A stretch of DNA of 11,626 nucleotides from Bacteroidales bacterium UBA5621. Its GTDB lineage: Bacteria > Bacteroidota > Bacteroidia > Bacteroidales > VadinHA17. The notes beneath the pieces are model-generated. The model was not told where the DNA came from. It did not search any database and saw nothing but the letters and a program-made list of their open reading frames with translations. The translations under genes were made by a program, and so were the position numbers. Location: the NCBI GenBank assembly GCA_002424525.1, contig DIKJ01000161.1:14153-25778 (forward strand), given 5' to 3'. Shown here one piece after another: positions 1 through 8,134 of the stretch; position 1 is the stretch's first letter; every line of letters begins with the position of its first letter.

Positions 1-121
1 CTGGTGATCCTGAGAAAAATTTGTATGCTATAGATTGTTATTTTCATTAGGGCAGATTCAACGAATAAATTGTTCTTGATAAATATAGCGTTAAACAACG
101 GACTTCAGGTAAATTGTTCTT

Positions 122-1801
122 TTAAAATAAGCGCTCACCCAGAACCATTACCAGAATCAAACCAGTTATGCCAGCCATCAGACAAGCCACTGACATCGGT
201 ATCAGGTTTCGCTTTATAAGCAAGCCTTCAACTCCAACCAGCCCGACCGTAGCGCATGCCGCTATTACGTTATGAACACATATCATGTTACCAAATGCAC
301 CTCCTATGCTCTGCAGACTCACAACAATGATCCTCGATATCTCCAGATTATCAGCAATCGAATACTGGAACAGTCCAAAAAGCATATTGGATACCGTGTT
401 TGACCCTGCCATAAAGGAGCCCAGTGCCCCGACAAACGGATCTATCAGAGGCCATGCCCCCTGAAACACATTTGCCATAGCCTGTGCCATGGCAATAGGC
501 ATGCTTAAATATCCATGCGGATTGATGCCTGATTGCATCATTATCCTTACCAGCGGCACTGCAAATATCAGTGCAATAAAAGGTGCTTTGATCCTCTTGA
601 GTGCCTCACCCCAGGCAATCCCTACCTGTCTTCTGTTCATCCTGAACATCGGTATGCAGACCAATGCAATGAGCATAAATGGCATTATCCCCGGTATGTT
701 TAAAGGATCAAATTCTGTGACTACACTAGTGCCGAATAACCCGGGTGAAACATACTTTACAGATGTTATCCATCCATTGAAGGGAAGAAAACGAACCCTT
801 GTCAGGATCAGTAAAAGGCCGATAAGCATGTAAGGAGTCCATGCTTTTAGCAGACCCATGTTGTTTTCAGTGTTCTCCTTTACTTCTATTGATCCGTTCC
901 AGTTCTCAAGCCATCCACTCCTGTCGGGAAAATCCCATGTCTTTTTGGGAACCAGAAAACCCGCCTGAGTCATTGGGATAAGGATTATCAAACCCAGCAG
1001 GCCCCCAATAATGCTCGGGAATTCAGGACCGAGAAATATAGCTACCAGCACATAAGGTACTACAAAACAAAGACCCGCAAAAATCGCATATGGCCAGATA
1101 GCCAGCCCCTCCCTGATGCTTCGTTTTTCCCCGAAGAACCTGGTCAGCATTACAAGCATTATCAATGGCATGAGTATACCGGGGAGTGCATGCTGAAGAG
1201 CTGTCCAGACCCCTACCTGATGAATGAACTCTCCGTATTCCATTCCTCTCTCCGATAACGTTGCTGCTATCTCAGGAGTGTTCAGTGTTGTGCCTATACC
1301 AATGAGGGTCGGGGTCCCTACAGCTCCAAAAGAAACAGAAGTGCTGTTGGCAATAAGCGTAACCATTACAGCCGCCAGTGCCGGAAACCCAAGGGAAAGC
1401 AGCAGAGGGGCAGCCAGCGCAGCAGGAGTCCCGAAACCCGCTGAAGCCTCAATGAACGAACCAAAAAGCCATGCAATTATGATCGCCTGTACCCTCTTAT
1501 CCGGAGATATCGACTTAAAACCCCTGTTAATAGCTGCCAATGCCCCGCTTTCCCTCAAAGTGAACAGTAAAGTAAGGGCCCCGAATACAATAAAAATAAT
1601 TTTCAACGCTATCACCGCACCATTTAAACTCGAGGCCAAAACCCATTTTAAGGGTGTCCCCCACACAAAAAGAATCAGTATCAGTCCAGTGAAGAAAGCA
1701 AGAGGCATCGCACGTATGGCGGACCAGCGAAAACCAACCATCAGTATAAATATCGCTGCAATCGGTATTACAGCCAGTAAAGCAAGGATTCCTTCGGACA
1801 T
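122..1801 (-). CDS. lctP: L-lactate permease (LctP family)
   Basis: Inner-membrane permease that imports lactate (and in some homologues glycolate), probably with protons. The 559-residue product is hydrophobic throughout, with a dozen or so predicted membrane segments, matching the usual 530-570 residue LctP size. Family signatures visible are the [19 protein letters not shown] block near residues 114-132, the [14 protein letters not shown] block near 466-479 and [12 protein letters not shown] near 500-511. I place the start at the ATG at 1801, with a purine-rich GAAGG just upstream; an in-frame TTG three codons earlier (1810) is possible but weaker. The gene lies 56 bp downstream of the GHL6-like gene on the same strand, with no hairpin terminator between, so cotranscription is likely. 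Family assignment is firm; lactate as the substrate is taken from family knowledge. Confidence 0.93.
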   Translation of the reverse strand: MSEGILALLAVIPIAAIFILMVGFRWSAIRAMPLAFFTGLILILFVWGTPLKWVLASSLNGAVIALKIIFIVFGALTLLFTLRESGALAAINRGFKSISPDKRVQAIIIAWLFGSFIEASAGFGTPAALAAPLLLSLGFPALAAVMVTLIANSTSVSFGAVGTPTLIGIGTTLNTPEIAATLSERGMEYGEFIHQVGVWTALQHALPGILMPLIMLVMLTRFFGEKRSIREGLAIWPYAIFAGLCFVVPYVLVAIFLGPEFPSIIGGLLGLIILIPMTQAGFLVPKKTWDFPDRSGWLENWNGSIEVKENTENNMGLLKAWTPYMLIGLLLILTRVRFLPFNGWITSVKYVSPGLFGTSVVTEFDPLNIPGIMPFMLIALVCIPMFRMNRRQVGIAWGEALKRIKAPFIALIFAVPLVRIMMQSGINPHGYLSMPIAMAQAMANVFQGAWPLIDPFVGALGSFMAGSNTVSNMLFGLFQYSIADNLEISRIIVVSLQSIGGAFGNMICVHNVIAACATVGLVGVEGLLIKRNLIPMSVACLMAGITGLILVMVLGERLF

Positions 1802-1857
1802 AACCTTCAAATTTAATATTTATGAATGACTATAAATTTATTCGACTATAAGAATTC

Positions 1858-4113
1858 TCATGCCAGATCCAATCCAATAATCTCATGATCAAGAATCTTT
1901 GTTACTGTAAGTGTTATCCGTCCATTTACGGTATCATACCCGGGACTCTGGTCTCTCATTGGCAGACGCACACCGGTTACTTTAAACTTATCAGGAATTT
2001 TAATGCTCACTTCGCCATCAATCGCGATTAGCTCCCTGAAGGGTCCTTTCATCATCATCGGGTTAGTCATGTTAACCAGATGAACTGCCATTGAATCTTT
2101 CTGACGCCATACCGTAGTTTCAACCAGCCCGGGAGCTTTTACCTTCACTATTGGTTCTTCATTCAGTGCCCAGAGTATCGTGTTCCTGAGTAATTTGCCA
2201 TGATCATCTGTCAGGTATTGCCAGAAGACTCTGTCAATATCCCATGGGAAATAAGCAATCCTTCCTTTGCCTGTTTCCCTTAAATAAAGTTCTCTGGTAT
2301 CGGGATCAGGTATCCGGGTATAGACATCCTCCATCGGCAGATCCGGATATGTTGGAATAAGTGTTACGGGGCTGGGGAAAGATGTCCGGGGTGTTACCTT
2401 AATCCTGTATATTCCGTTAATTATCCGTCCGGCATCTTCGAGACCCTCCAGAACAGGATGAAACTTGTTTGTTACAGGATCATTCCTCAGCCGTAAATAA
2501 CTGTTTTGCATAGGTCCTTCAACGCTGCCATCAAATGAAACGCCAAAAAGATCACCAAGTCCAAAATCTTTTCCCGGATTACCTTTTTCATCATACAAAG
2601 ATGTCTCAAAAGTAGCCAGAATGCTTCCGCCTTTTTCAACAAATTTTCTGATCTGATCACACTGCTGATCTGAAAACCTTGTTACATTGGGAAGTATTAA
2701 CAGTTTAAACGGGCTAAGCCGTTTATCATCAAGAACATCGGTATTTATCATCTCAAAAGGCATATGCTCTTCTATCAGTGCATGATACATCCCCTGCAGG
2801 TGAAACCCGCTGTCCTGCTGCCATGGATTAGAAGTTACGGAAGGCATAGTTGTAGTCTGTTCAGACAAGACTATTGCTACTCTTGCCATCGGCTCAATAT
2901 TTCGCAGGTAGCGTGCACTCTTAAAATGACGTTCATAGACGGACTCCATTGTTTTAAACCAGCGCATATCGATCGGGGTGGCATTGAATTTGACGAAGCA
3001 GGGCAGCATCCCGTTAGCAATGCCGTCGGCGGCCCAGATCTTTAGTTCAGCGTCTGTATTGACAGAGTCCTTCCAGCGAGGCGGGGCCTCCAATCCCACA
3101 CTGAAAATATGGATAAGAGGTTTAACTCCCATTCCGCCAGCTCTCAGCTCCTTTGCTCCCCTGCCGCTGTTCCATGGTGGAATTGCGCTTGATCTTCCCT
3201 GTCTGTCGACAAAGAAAATATCTGAATACTGACCAATGATCTTCCTGTCGGGAAAACCGTTAGGGATAAACCTTGATGTTGATTTTATTTTGCGTACTTC
3301 TGCATCCCACAGGAACCACAGGTCTTTAAGCCTTGCAATATTCCACTCCCTGTATTTTGCTGCTACAATTGAAGCTTCAGGCTGAGTACCTCCTCCTGAT
3401 GCGCCTGCGCCTGAGCCCGCTCCTGATGCACCCCCTCCTTCACCTCCTGCGGTTCTGCCGCCACCCCCCCGGGGCAATTCCAATCCACCGGAAAAATCCC
3501 TGAAGTTTTTAACGCAATGCTCGCAATAGCATGTTCCGCTACCACTCCAGCGATTGGAAAAAATTCCTTCAGGTTTGTACATACGCATAATTTCTTTATG
3601 AACCTCAGTCATAAAATCAAAGTTATAAGGCCCTAATCCGCAGGTAACCCAAAGATCGGGATTAGCCCAGTGGCGTCGCTTCTGTCCATCAGCAGTTACG
3701 GCAATCCAATCGGGATGCGCATCGTAAACATTCTGCCGGACTGCATGAGGGTCGGTTCTGACACAGACTGTAATATCCTGCTTATGGCAACCTTCAATCA
3801 TATAGCCCAGCAGATCGGAATTGCAGAGCCAGTCACTTCTGTGATGAAGCGGAATTTTGGTGGGGTAAAAGGCCACAACACCGCCGGCACTGAGAAGCGC
3901 ACCCTCAACATGGATCTTCTTAAAATAATCGAGCCAGAAATCCGGATCACAGTGAAGCGGGTCATTCTCGACAAAGGCGAGTTGCGCCCATCTCAGAGGG
4001 CGGTTTGTCCATGTAGCTTCATCTGATTGTAAGAGATTGCTGAATATAGCAGGTCCTACTACTGCACTGGCTCCCCCAATAGTTGTCGTTTTGATAAAAT
4101 CTCTCCTTCTCAT
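1858..4113 (-). CDS. Tat-exported GHL6-like glycoside hydrolase
   Basis: Probable exported glycosidase of the hypothetical glycosyl hydrolase 6 / alpha-amylase-like type; substrate unknown. From the ATG at 4113 the protein has 751 residues and opens with a twin-arginine signal, MRRRDFIKTTTIGG, which is why I prefer this start; a GTG 14 codons upstream (4155) would give 765 residues. A TIM-barrel-like domain spans about residues 35-400. It includes a Cys cluster (CYCEHC, about 195-200) followed by NFRDFSGGLELP, as in GHL6 proteins. From about 410-650 comes a beta-galactosidase-trimerisation-like, class I glutamine amidotransferase-like fold (LLILPNVTRFSD, GGSILATFETSLYDEKG), and the C-terminus is probably a beta-sandwich. 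A Gly/Ala-rich stretch at about residues 215-242 interrupts the catalytic domain and looks unusual. Catalytic residues cannot be assigned by eye. Probably cotranscribed with lctP downstream. Confidence 0.8.
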   Translation of the reverse strand: MRRRDFIKTTTIGGASAVVGPAIFSNLLQSDEATWTNRPLRWAQLAFVENDPLHCDPDFWLDYFKKIHVEGALLSAGGVVAFYPTKIPLHHRSDWLCNSDLLGYMIEGCHKQDITVCVRTDPHAVRQNVYDAHPDWIAVTADGQKRRHWANPDLWVTCGLGPYNFDFMTEVHKEIMRMYKPEGIFSNRWSGSGTCYCEHCVKNFRDFSGGLELPRGGGGRTAGGEGGGASGAGSGAGASGGGTQPEASIVAAKYREWNIARLKDLWFLWDAEVRKIKSTSRFIPNGFPDRKIIGQYSDIFFVDRQGRSSAIPPWNSGRGAKELRAGGMGVKPLIHIFSVGLEAPPRWKDSVNTDAELKIWAADGIANGMLPCFVKFNATPIDMRWFKTMESVYERHFKSARYLRNIEPMARVAIVLSEQTTTMPSVTSNPWQQDSGFHLQGMYHALIEEHMPFEMINTDVLDDKRLSPFKLLILPNVTRFSDQQCDQIRKFVEKGGSILATFETSLYDEKGNPGKDFGLGDLFGVSFDGSVEGPMQNSYLRLRNDPVTNKFHPVLEGLEDAGRIINGIYRIKVTPRTSFPSPVTLIPTYPDLPMEDVYTRIPDPDTRELYLRETGKGRIAYFPWDIDRVFWQYLTDDHGKLLRNTILWALNEEPIVKVKAPGLVETTVWRQKDSMAVHLVNMTNPMMMKGPFRELIAIDGEVSIKIPDKFKVTGVRLPMRDQSPGYDTVNGRITLTVTKILDHEIIGLDLA
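3388..3471 (-). repeat. Gly/Ala-rich low-complexity insert in the GHL6-like gene
   Basis: On the coding strand this stretch is a run of GGA/GGT/GGC and GCA/GCG-type codons encoding about 28 residues that are almost all Gly, Ala or Ser. It lies directly after the conserved LELP segment of the catalytic domain and before AAKYREWNIARLKDLW. It includes a run of seven Gs, so slippage is conceivable, but the reading frame stays open through it. Confidence 0.75.
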
Positions 4114-4906
4114 CTTTCTGATTTTTTCATTTAGTCTCTGAACGCGTAAATCCACATTATAATTTCTTCATTAAGCCATTTACGAGGATCGTAAATAATT
4201 AAGTTTAAATGTTTTCAAACTACTGAAGAGCTCCTCTGGACTGACTGTCTTAATGCCCGAAGGTAAAATCCTCAGGGGAAGGAATGTAGACAGGGATTTC
4301 GTAAAAAACATAGACGCGGCGAATTCATTAAGACCTAATAAAATTACGAAAAAGTGGCCTCAATCAAACTATGGCATATAAATATTGAACAATAAATTGT
4401 CCTTTCGAAAACCATTTCTTCTCCCGGTTTCTCAGCGACAATAATGGTCAGGGGTTCAATTGTCTTCTGCCCGTAGCAGCCCGGATCATTCTAATCCAGG
4501 TCGGCGGCGAGAATGAAGATTTTGTTCAGCTTTTTGTCTTTGGTTCCAGTTTTGCCTGAGCCCCGGCAAAAGAGACGGAAACTATTTCTGAAAGACTGGC
4601 AAGGTTGTATGAATTCATTTTATAAAATAACAAAAAGGCTAGTTATGAGCCTCCCCCAAATTCCCTCATATCAACATAAATTCTTTAAAATGATTTATGT
4701 TTTGTCCAGTCACATTAGACCATCTTAGAATTGAAACAAAACATGACACTGAAGAGAATCTAGTCCAGAAAAGAGATTTTGTATTAGTTAGAAAAAACAA
4801 AGGAACGGTTATGTCTCAAAGGGATCAAAAAGTTTTAAACGTTTTTTTGCTCTAGCAGAATTTTTTACTAGTCTCCCAACAGCTCCCTCTAATGCAGGAC
4901 AAGCTC
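4114..4906. other. Long spacer with no convincing gene
   Basis: About 790 bases between the start of the GHL6-like gene and the end of the MetVF gene. Both flanking genes are on the minus strand, so this must hold the promoter of the GHL6-lctP unit and the end of the one-carbon operon. I find no clear U-tract terminator. Short open frames exist on the plus strand (4513-4728 with 71 codons; 4697-4855 with 52 codons), but neither resembles a family I know and neither has a recognisable ribosome-binding site. The segment 4440-4620 is richer in G+C than its surroundings and could be remains of a lost gene or element. One 8-3-8 palindrome lies at 4178-4196. Confidence 0.6.
4178..4196. promoter_or_regulatory. 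Palindrome ATTTACGA-gga-TCGTAAAT, possible operator
   Basis: A perfect 8-bp inverted repeat with a 3-base spacer, 64 bp upstream of the preferred ATG of the GHL6-like gene. Size and position suit an operator for a dimeric helix-turn-helix repressor or activator. No regulator gene lies next to it, so the assignment rests on the palindrome alone. Confidence 0.4.
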
Positions 4907-6400
4907 TTAGGTCTTAACAAGAGGAGGATTTGACCCTCCTTCAGAAGGCAAAAGCGGGTTTGGAGTGAAAAGTCCCGATTCTTTCACAATCCTTTCAACC
5001 ACAGCTTCCCATCCCAGCGTCATCAGATGGATCCCGTTCACTCCTTTTTTGTTTTTTATGGAATCGATAGTTTCAAGCGCTATCTGAATCCCCTCTTCGC
5101 TGGCTGAATCGCCAGCTTTCTCCATACGTTTGAGGACATTATCCGGAAGCGTGATACCAGGTACTCTGGCATGAAGATACTGAGCCACATTATAACTTTT
5201 CAGAGGGGCAATGCCAACAAGGATATAAACCTTGTCAATAATTCCCCTTTTATCAAGCTGTTCAAGCCACATATCGAGTTTGTCAGGCTCAAATACAATG
5301 TTAGTCTGGAAGAACTGGGCGCCCGCATTTACTTTCTTATGATCCCTGATTGCCTGCAGCCCGGGGCTGGATGCAAACGGAGATGTGGCAGCTCCGAGGA
5401 AGAATTGAGGAGGATTCTTCATTTTTCTGCCATCAAGATAGATACCCTCATCCCTCATCCTTCTGAGTATCCATAACATCTGTACAGAATCAACATCCAC
5501 AAAATTCATATCGCTAACAGGCGACGGGCCAACAAGGGGATTATCTCCGGTTATGCAGAGTAAGTTTCTTATGCCCATGCCTGTTGCGCCGATCGCTGTC
5601 GACTGCAGCCCGGTCCGTGTAGTGTCGCGTGCAGCTATTTGAAACACCGGCTCAGCTCCCAGGTCATATGCTATCTTACTGCAGGCGATGCTCGACATTT
5701 TTGGAGTAGCAGATGAGGCATCTGTGAAATTGATTGCAGAAACAAATGGCTTTACCATTTCAATGTCTCTGATCAGTTTGCCTCTATTTGCACCGAGGGG
5801 CGGAACAATCTCCGTAGCAACAACAAATTCACCTTTTCTTAACCGTCGTTCCAGTTCTGAAACCGGTTCGGTATATGCAGGAGGATGGTAACCTGAATCA
5901 CCCTGCCACCAGGCGGGCTGTCTCACAGTCATGAAGACACTCTCCCAGGCTGCTGACTTCTTTTTTCTGTCGTTTGAAAAGAAACTTCTGATGAATTTGC
6001 CGGTGCCAACGAATCTTACCTGTCTTGCCACATCACCCCATGTCTCACAACCCACGCTGCTCCAGTCAAGAGGAGGAAGAACCTCAAGAAGTTTCTCTTC
6101 CCGTCCCTTTCTTAATGCCCGCTCAAAAATGGAATTCCAGATACAGCGGCGGGTCTCATCAACATAACAGTTCTTTTTAGGGGTAACTCCGCCGCAGGGG
6201 CCGTTTCTCATTCCCTTCGGGCATTGCATCGGGCATATGAATGCAGTTTCCTGAAGAATACAATTGCCGCACATCATGCATCCGAAAAGCGGGCCCTTAA
6301 CAAGTAATTCAGTCCTGGCCAGGATCCTCCGGCCAAATTTTTCTTTTTTAAAAGGATAGAAAGCAGGCTGCCAGCGACGGGCAGGTTTAATTCCGGACAT
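4907..6400 (-). CDS. Fused MetV-MetF methylenetetrahydrofolate reductase
   Basis: Interconverts 5,10-methylene-THF and 5-methyl-THF in the cytoplasm. The 497-residue protein has two parts. Residues about 35-125 match the MetV-type domain (called methylene-tetrahydrofolate reductase C-terminal), with eight Cys at 41, 44, 47, 56, 60, 69, 78 and 86 that probably bind zinc or iron-sulfur. Residues about 180-475 are a MetF TIM barrel that would bind FAD: ATEIVPP carries the catalytic-type Glu197, and CITGDNP carries Asp286, matching the flavin-site Asp of E. coli MetF. Other landmarks are NFTDASS (224-230), FFQTNIVF (363-370) and GIHLMTLGWEAV (456-467). In acetogens MetV and MetF are normally separate subunits, so here they are fused with MetV first. 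It starts at ATG 6400, 38 bp after the methyltransferase gene, as the last gene of a three-gene unit. The electron partner is not visible here. Confidence 0.9.
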   Translation of the reverse strand: MSGIKPARRWQPAFYPFKKEKFGRRILARTELLVKGPLFGCMMCGNCILQETAFICPMQCPKGMRNGPCGGVTPKKNCYVDETRRCIWNSIFERALRKGREEKLLEVLPPLDWSSVGCETWGDVARQVRFVGTGKFIRSFFSNDRKKKSAAWESVFMTVRQPAWWQGDSGYHPPAYTEPVSELERRLRKGEFVVATEIVPPLGANRGKLIRDIEMVKPFVSAINFTDASSATPKMSSIACSKIAYDLGAEPVFQIAARDTTRTGLQSTAIGATGMGIRNLLCITGDNPLVGPSPVSDMNFVDVDSVQMLWILRRMRDEGIYLDGRKMKNPPQFFLGAATSPFASSPGLQAIRDHKKVNAGAQFFQTNIVFEPDKLDMWLEQLDKRGIIDKVYILVGIAPLKSYNVAQYLHARVPGITLPDNVLKRMEKAGDSASEEGIQIALETIDSIKNKKGVNGIHLMTLGWEAVVERIVKESGLFTPNPLLPSEGGSNPPLVKT

Positions 6401-6438
6401 TATCAGTTAAATTAGTCTTTTCTGTCTGGGAGGTAATT

Positions 6439-7278
6439 TTAACAACGGCTCTGGAAATATTCCACAAATCTTACGGCAAAATCATCTCTGCCCAGAACAA
6501 GGTCAGTTGCCCGGACAATCGGAGTGATCTTTTCAGGATTGGCTATCGGGCAGGTCAGTCCGTTGTGGATAGATAATGCCATGAAGGCGGTATTCAGCGA
6601 TTCCCTGTCCGGTAATCCGAATGATATGTTGCTTGCCCCCATGGTTATATTCTGTCCGAGTTTCTGATGGACAAGGCGAATAGTTTCAAGTGTAACAAGG
6701 CAGGCGCGGGGGTCGGCGCTCACCGCCATTGCAAGGGGATCAATAATAACGTCTTCCCGGTTAATACCTGATCTGACGGCCCTCTCAAGTATCTTTTCAG
6801 CGATGGCTACTCTTTTCTCGGGGTCATGTGTTATGCCATCATCGTCCATGCATAATCCTATTATTGCAGCACCATACTCTTTTGCTACCGGCAGGAGAGT
6901 TTTCAGGGAGACCTCTTCCCCGTTAACCGAGTTGATAAGACATTTTCCCCTGGCAGCTTTAAGCGCTGCCTCTATGGCTTCAGGATTGGGAGAGTCGATG
7001 CAGAGGGGAATGTCAAAAACGTCCTGAATTGCCCTCACGGCTTCAGGAAGAAGGCTCACATCATCGACTCCGGGATATCCGACATTTACGTCCAGCACAT
7101 CAGCACCTGCTTTAATCTGGCTTTCAGCCAGTTCCAGAACAAATTTAAAATTCCGCTCCTGTAATGTCGTTACCAGCTTTTTTCTGCGGGTGGGATTGAT
7201 CGATTCACCGATAATTACTACCGGCCCGTCAGTGTCAATAACTACCTCTTTTGTTATACCAGAAAGAATTGTTCTCAT
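6439..7278 (-). CDS. Methyltetrahydrofolate:corrinoid methyltransferase (AcsE/MtvA-like)
   Basis: Moves a methyl group between methyl-corrinoid protein and tetrahydrofolate. The 279-residue protein is a single pterin-binding TIM barrel, close to the roughly 260-290 residues of AcsE-like MeTr enzymes and too short for the full MetH. Pterin-site motifs appear in order: IIGESINPT (22-30), DVNVG (63-67), CIDSPNPEAIEAAL (from 93, Asp95), INSVNGE (115-121, Asn116), IIDPLAMAVSAD (178-189, Asp180) and GASNISFGLP (214-223). Asn217 aligns with the active-site Asn of Moorella MeTr. The GASNISFGLP form and the corrinoid gene next door favour methyltransferase over dihydropteroate synthase. ATG at 7278 is the only sensible start. 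It lies 160 bp after the corrinoid gene, with a structured repeat between them, and 38 bp before MetVF. Confidence 0.9.
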   Translation of the reverse strand: MRTILSGITKEVVIDTDGPVVIIGESINPTRRKKLVTTLQERNFKFVLELAESQIKAGADVLDVNVGYPGVDDVSLLPEAVRAIQDVFDIPLCIDSPNPEAIEAALKAARGKCLINSVNGEEVSLKTLLPVAKEYGAAIIGLCMDDDGITHDPEKRVAIAEKILERAVRSGINREDVIIDPLAMAVSADPRACLVTLETIRLVHQKLGQNITMGASNISFGLPDRESLNTAFMALSIHNGLTCPIANPEKITPIVRATDLVLGRDDFAVRFVEYFQSRC

Positions 7279-7295
7279 TTTTAAAATTGATTCTA

Positions 7296-7389
7296 CCCCC
7301 TTCCCCCCCCCGGAGAGGAAATGAAGTCTTAAACAGCTTGTCCCTTCTCCCCTGGGGGAAGTCCCGACAGCAATCGGGAAGGTTGGGGG
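7296..7389. repeat. Interspersed C/G-rich hairpin element
   Basis: This fills most of the spacer between the corrinoid gene and the methyltransferase gene. It starts with C5-TT-C9 and ends with GGGAAGGTTGGGGG, so its ends are imperfectly complementary. Inside are a near-perfect hairpin CTTCTCCCCTGGGGGAAG (7344-7361) and TCCCGA-cagcaa-TCGGGA (7362-7379). I recall similar elements scattered between genes in Bacteroidales genomes, but cannot check copy number here. In the minus-strand transcript it would fold stably and could influence relative expression or processing of the two cistrons. The 9-C run is a place where sequence length could be wrong. Confidence 0.65.
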
Positions 7390-7438
7390 TCAGTTACAAT
7401 ATCACAGATAAAAATTCATTCATATATTCGAATTGACT

Positions 7439-8107
7439 TCAGGACACAAACTGTTTCAGATAGTTTACAGCTCCCTGGGGGTCGGGAGAATAGAAATCGG
7501 CTCCTATCTTTTTACAATATTCCATTGTCACCGGTGCTCCCCCGACCAGAACTCTTGAATCAGGATTATTCTCCTTTATTGCAGTGACCGTCTTCCGCAT
7601 GTTCTCCATTGTTGTGGTAAGAAGGGCTGACAGACCGATCACAGCGCCCGGGTTATCCGATAGTGTCTTAAGAAACTTGTCGGTCGCCACATCAACGCCA
7701 AGATCAATTACCTCCCAGCCTCCGCCTTCAATCATCATCGAGACCAGGTTTTTCCCGATATCATGCAGGTCGCCTGCAACCGTTCCGATTATAAATTTAC
7801 CTTTCCTTTTTGTCTCTCCCGACTGAAAATAAGGCTTAAGATGAAACATCGCAGCGCTCATCGCTTTTGCAGACATAAGCATCTGCGGAACATAGATCTG
7901 TTTGAGACTGAATTTATTACCCACATTTGCCATTGCCGGGATCAATGCTTGTTCAAGAATATCATCGGGTTTAAAACCCTGCATAATTGCCTTCTGAGTT
8001 ATCTCATAGGCACCATCATGATCTTTAAGTTGAGGAGGATATGGAGATTTTTTATCCACTTTGCCTGTCTCTACGGCTTCAAGCAGTTTTTCAAGTAAGT
8101 CTTTCAT
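7439..8107 (-). CDS. Methyltransferase cognate corrinoid protein (MtbC/MttC/MtvC-like)
   Basis: Cytoplasmic cobalamin carrier that shuttles a methyl group between a substrate methyltransferase and the THF-linked methyltransferase. The 222-residue protein matches the family's usual 205-225 residues. Residues about 1-95 are the helical cap (methionine synthase B12-binding domain 1 type, with IYVPQMLMSAKAM at 71-83). Residues about 100-222 are the Rossmann-like B12 domain: GDLHDIGKN (112-120) contains the DxHxxG motif, with His115 as lower cobalt ligand, followed by SALLTTTM (160-167) and GGAPV (189-193). It is the first gene of the minus-strand unit, preceded by a palindrome with a -7-like box 28 bp away. 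The methyl donor cannot be inferred, because no MttB/MtgB/MtvB-type partner is in the window. Confidence 0.93.
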   Translation of the reverse strand: MKDLLEKLLEAVETGKVDKKSPYPPQLKDHDGAYEITQKAIMQGFKPDDILEQALIPAMANVGNKFSLKQIYVPQMLMSAKAMSAAMFHLKPYFQSGETKRKGKFIIGTVAGDLHDIGKNLVSMMIEGGGWEVIDLGVDVATDKFLKTLSDNPGAVIGLSALLTTTMENMRKTVTAIKENNPDSRVLVGGAPVTMEYCKKIGADFYSPDPQGAVNYLKQFVS

Positions 8108-8134
8108 ATTCCTGTATTCTTTTAAAAATATCTT

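Noticed and set aside
1224..1829. 201-codon open frame on the plus strand
   Set aside because: It is antisense to the lactate permease gene, which has full family motifs, and its own translation has no recognisable domain.
3363..3545. 60-codon minus-strand frame over the Gly-rich segment
   Set aside because: It is an alternative frame of the GHL6-like gene, opened by the repetitive G/C-rich codons, with no independent signal.
4513..4728. 71-codon plus-strand open frame in the spacer
   Set aside because: No ribosome-binding site, no known family and a mixed basic composition; kept only as part of the spacer description.
4829..4849. A/T-run with AAACGTTT symmetry as terminator of the one-carbon operon
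   Set aside because: The symmetry is short and made of A and T runs, with no G/C stem, so it is not a credible intrinsic terminator.
6439..7278. Dihydropteroate synthase (folP) for the methyltransferase gene
   Set aside because: The pterin-binding fold is shared, but the GASNISFGLP and IIDPLAMAVSAD motifs and the adjacent corrinoid and MetVF genes fit methyl-THF:corrinoid methyltransferase.
7296..7389. CRISPR repeat or cobalamin riboswitch
   Set aside because: There is one copy with no regular spacers, it lies inside an operon rather than ahead of it, and I see no B12-box-like sequence.
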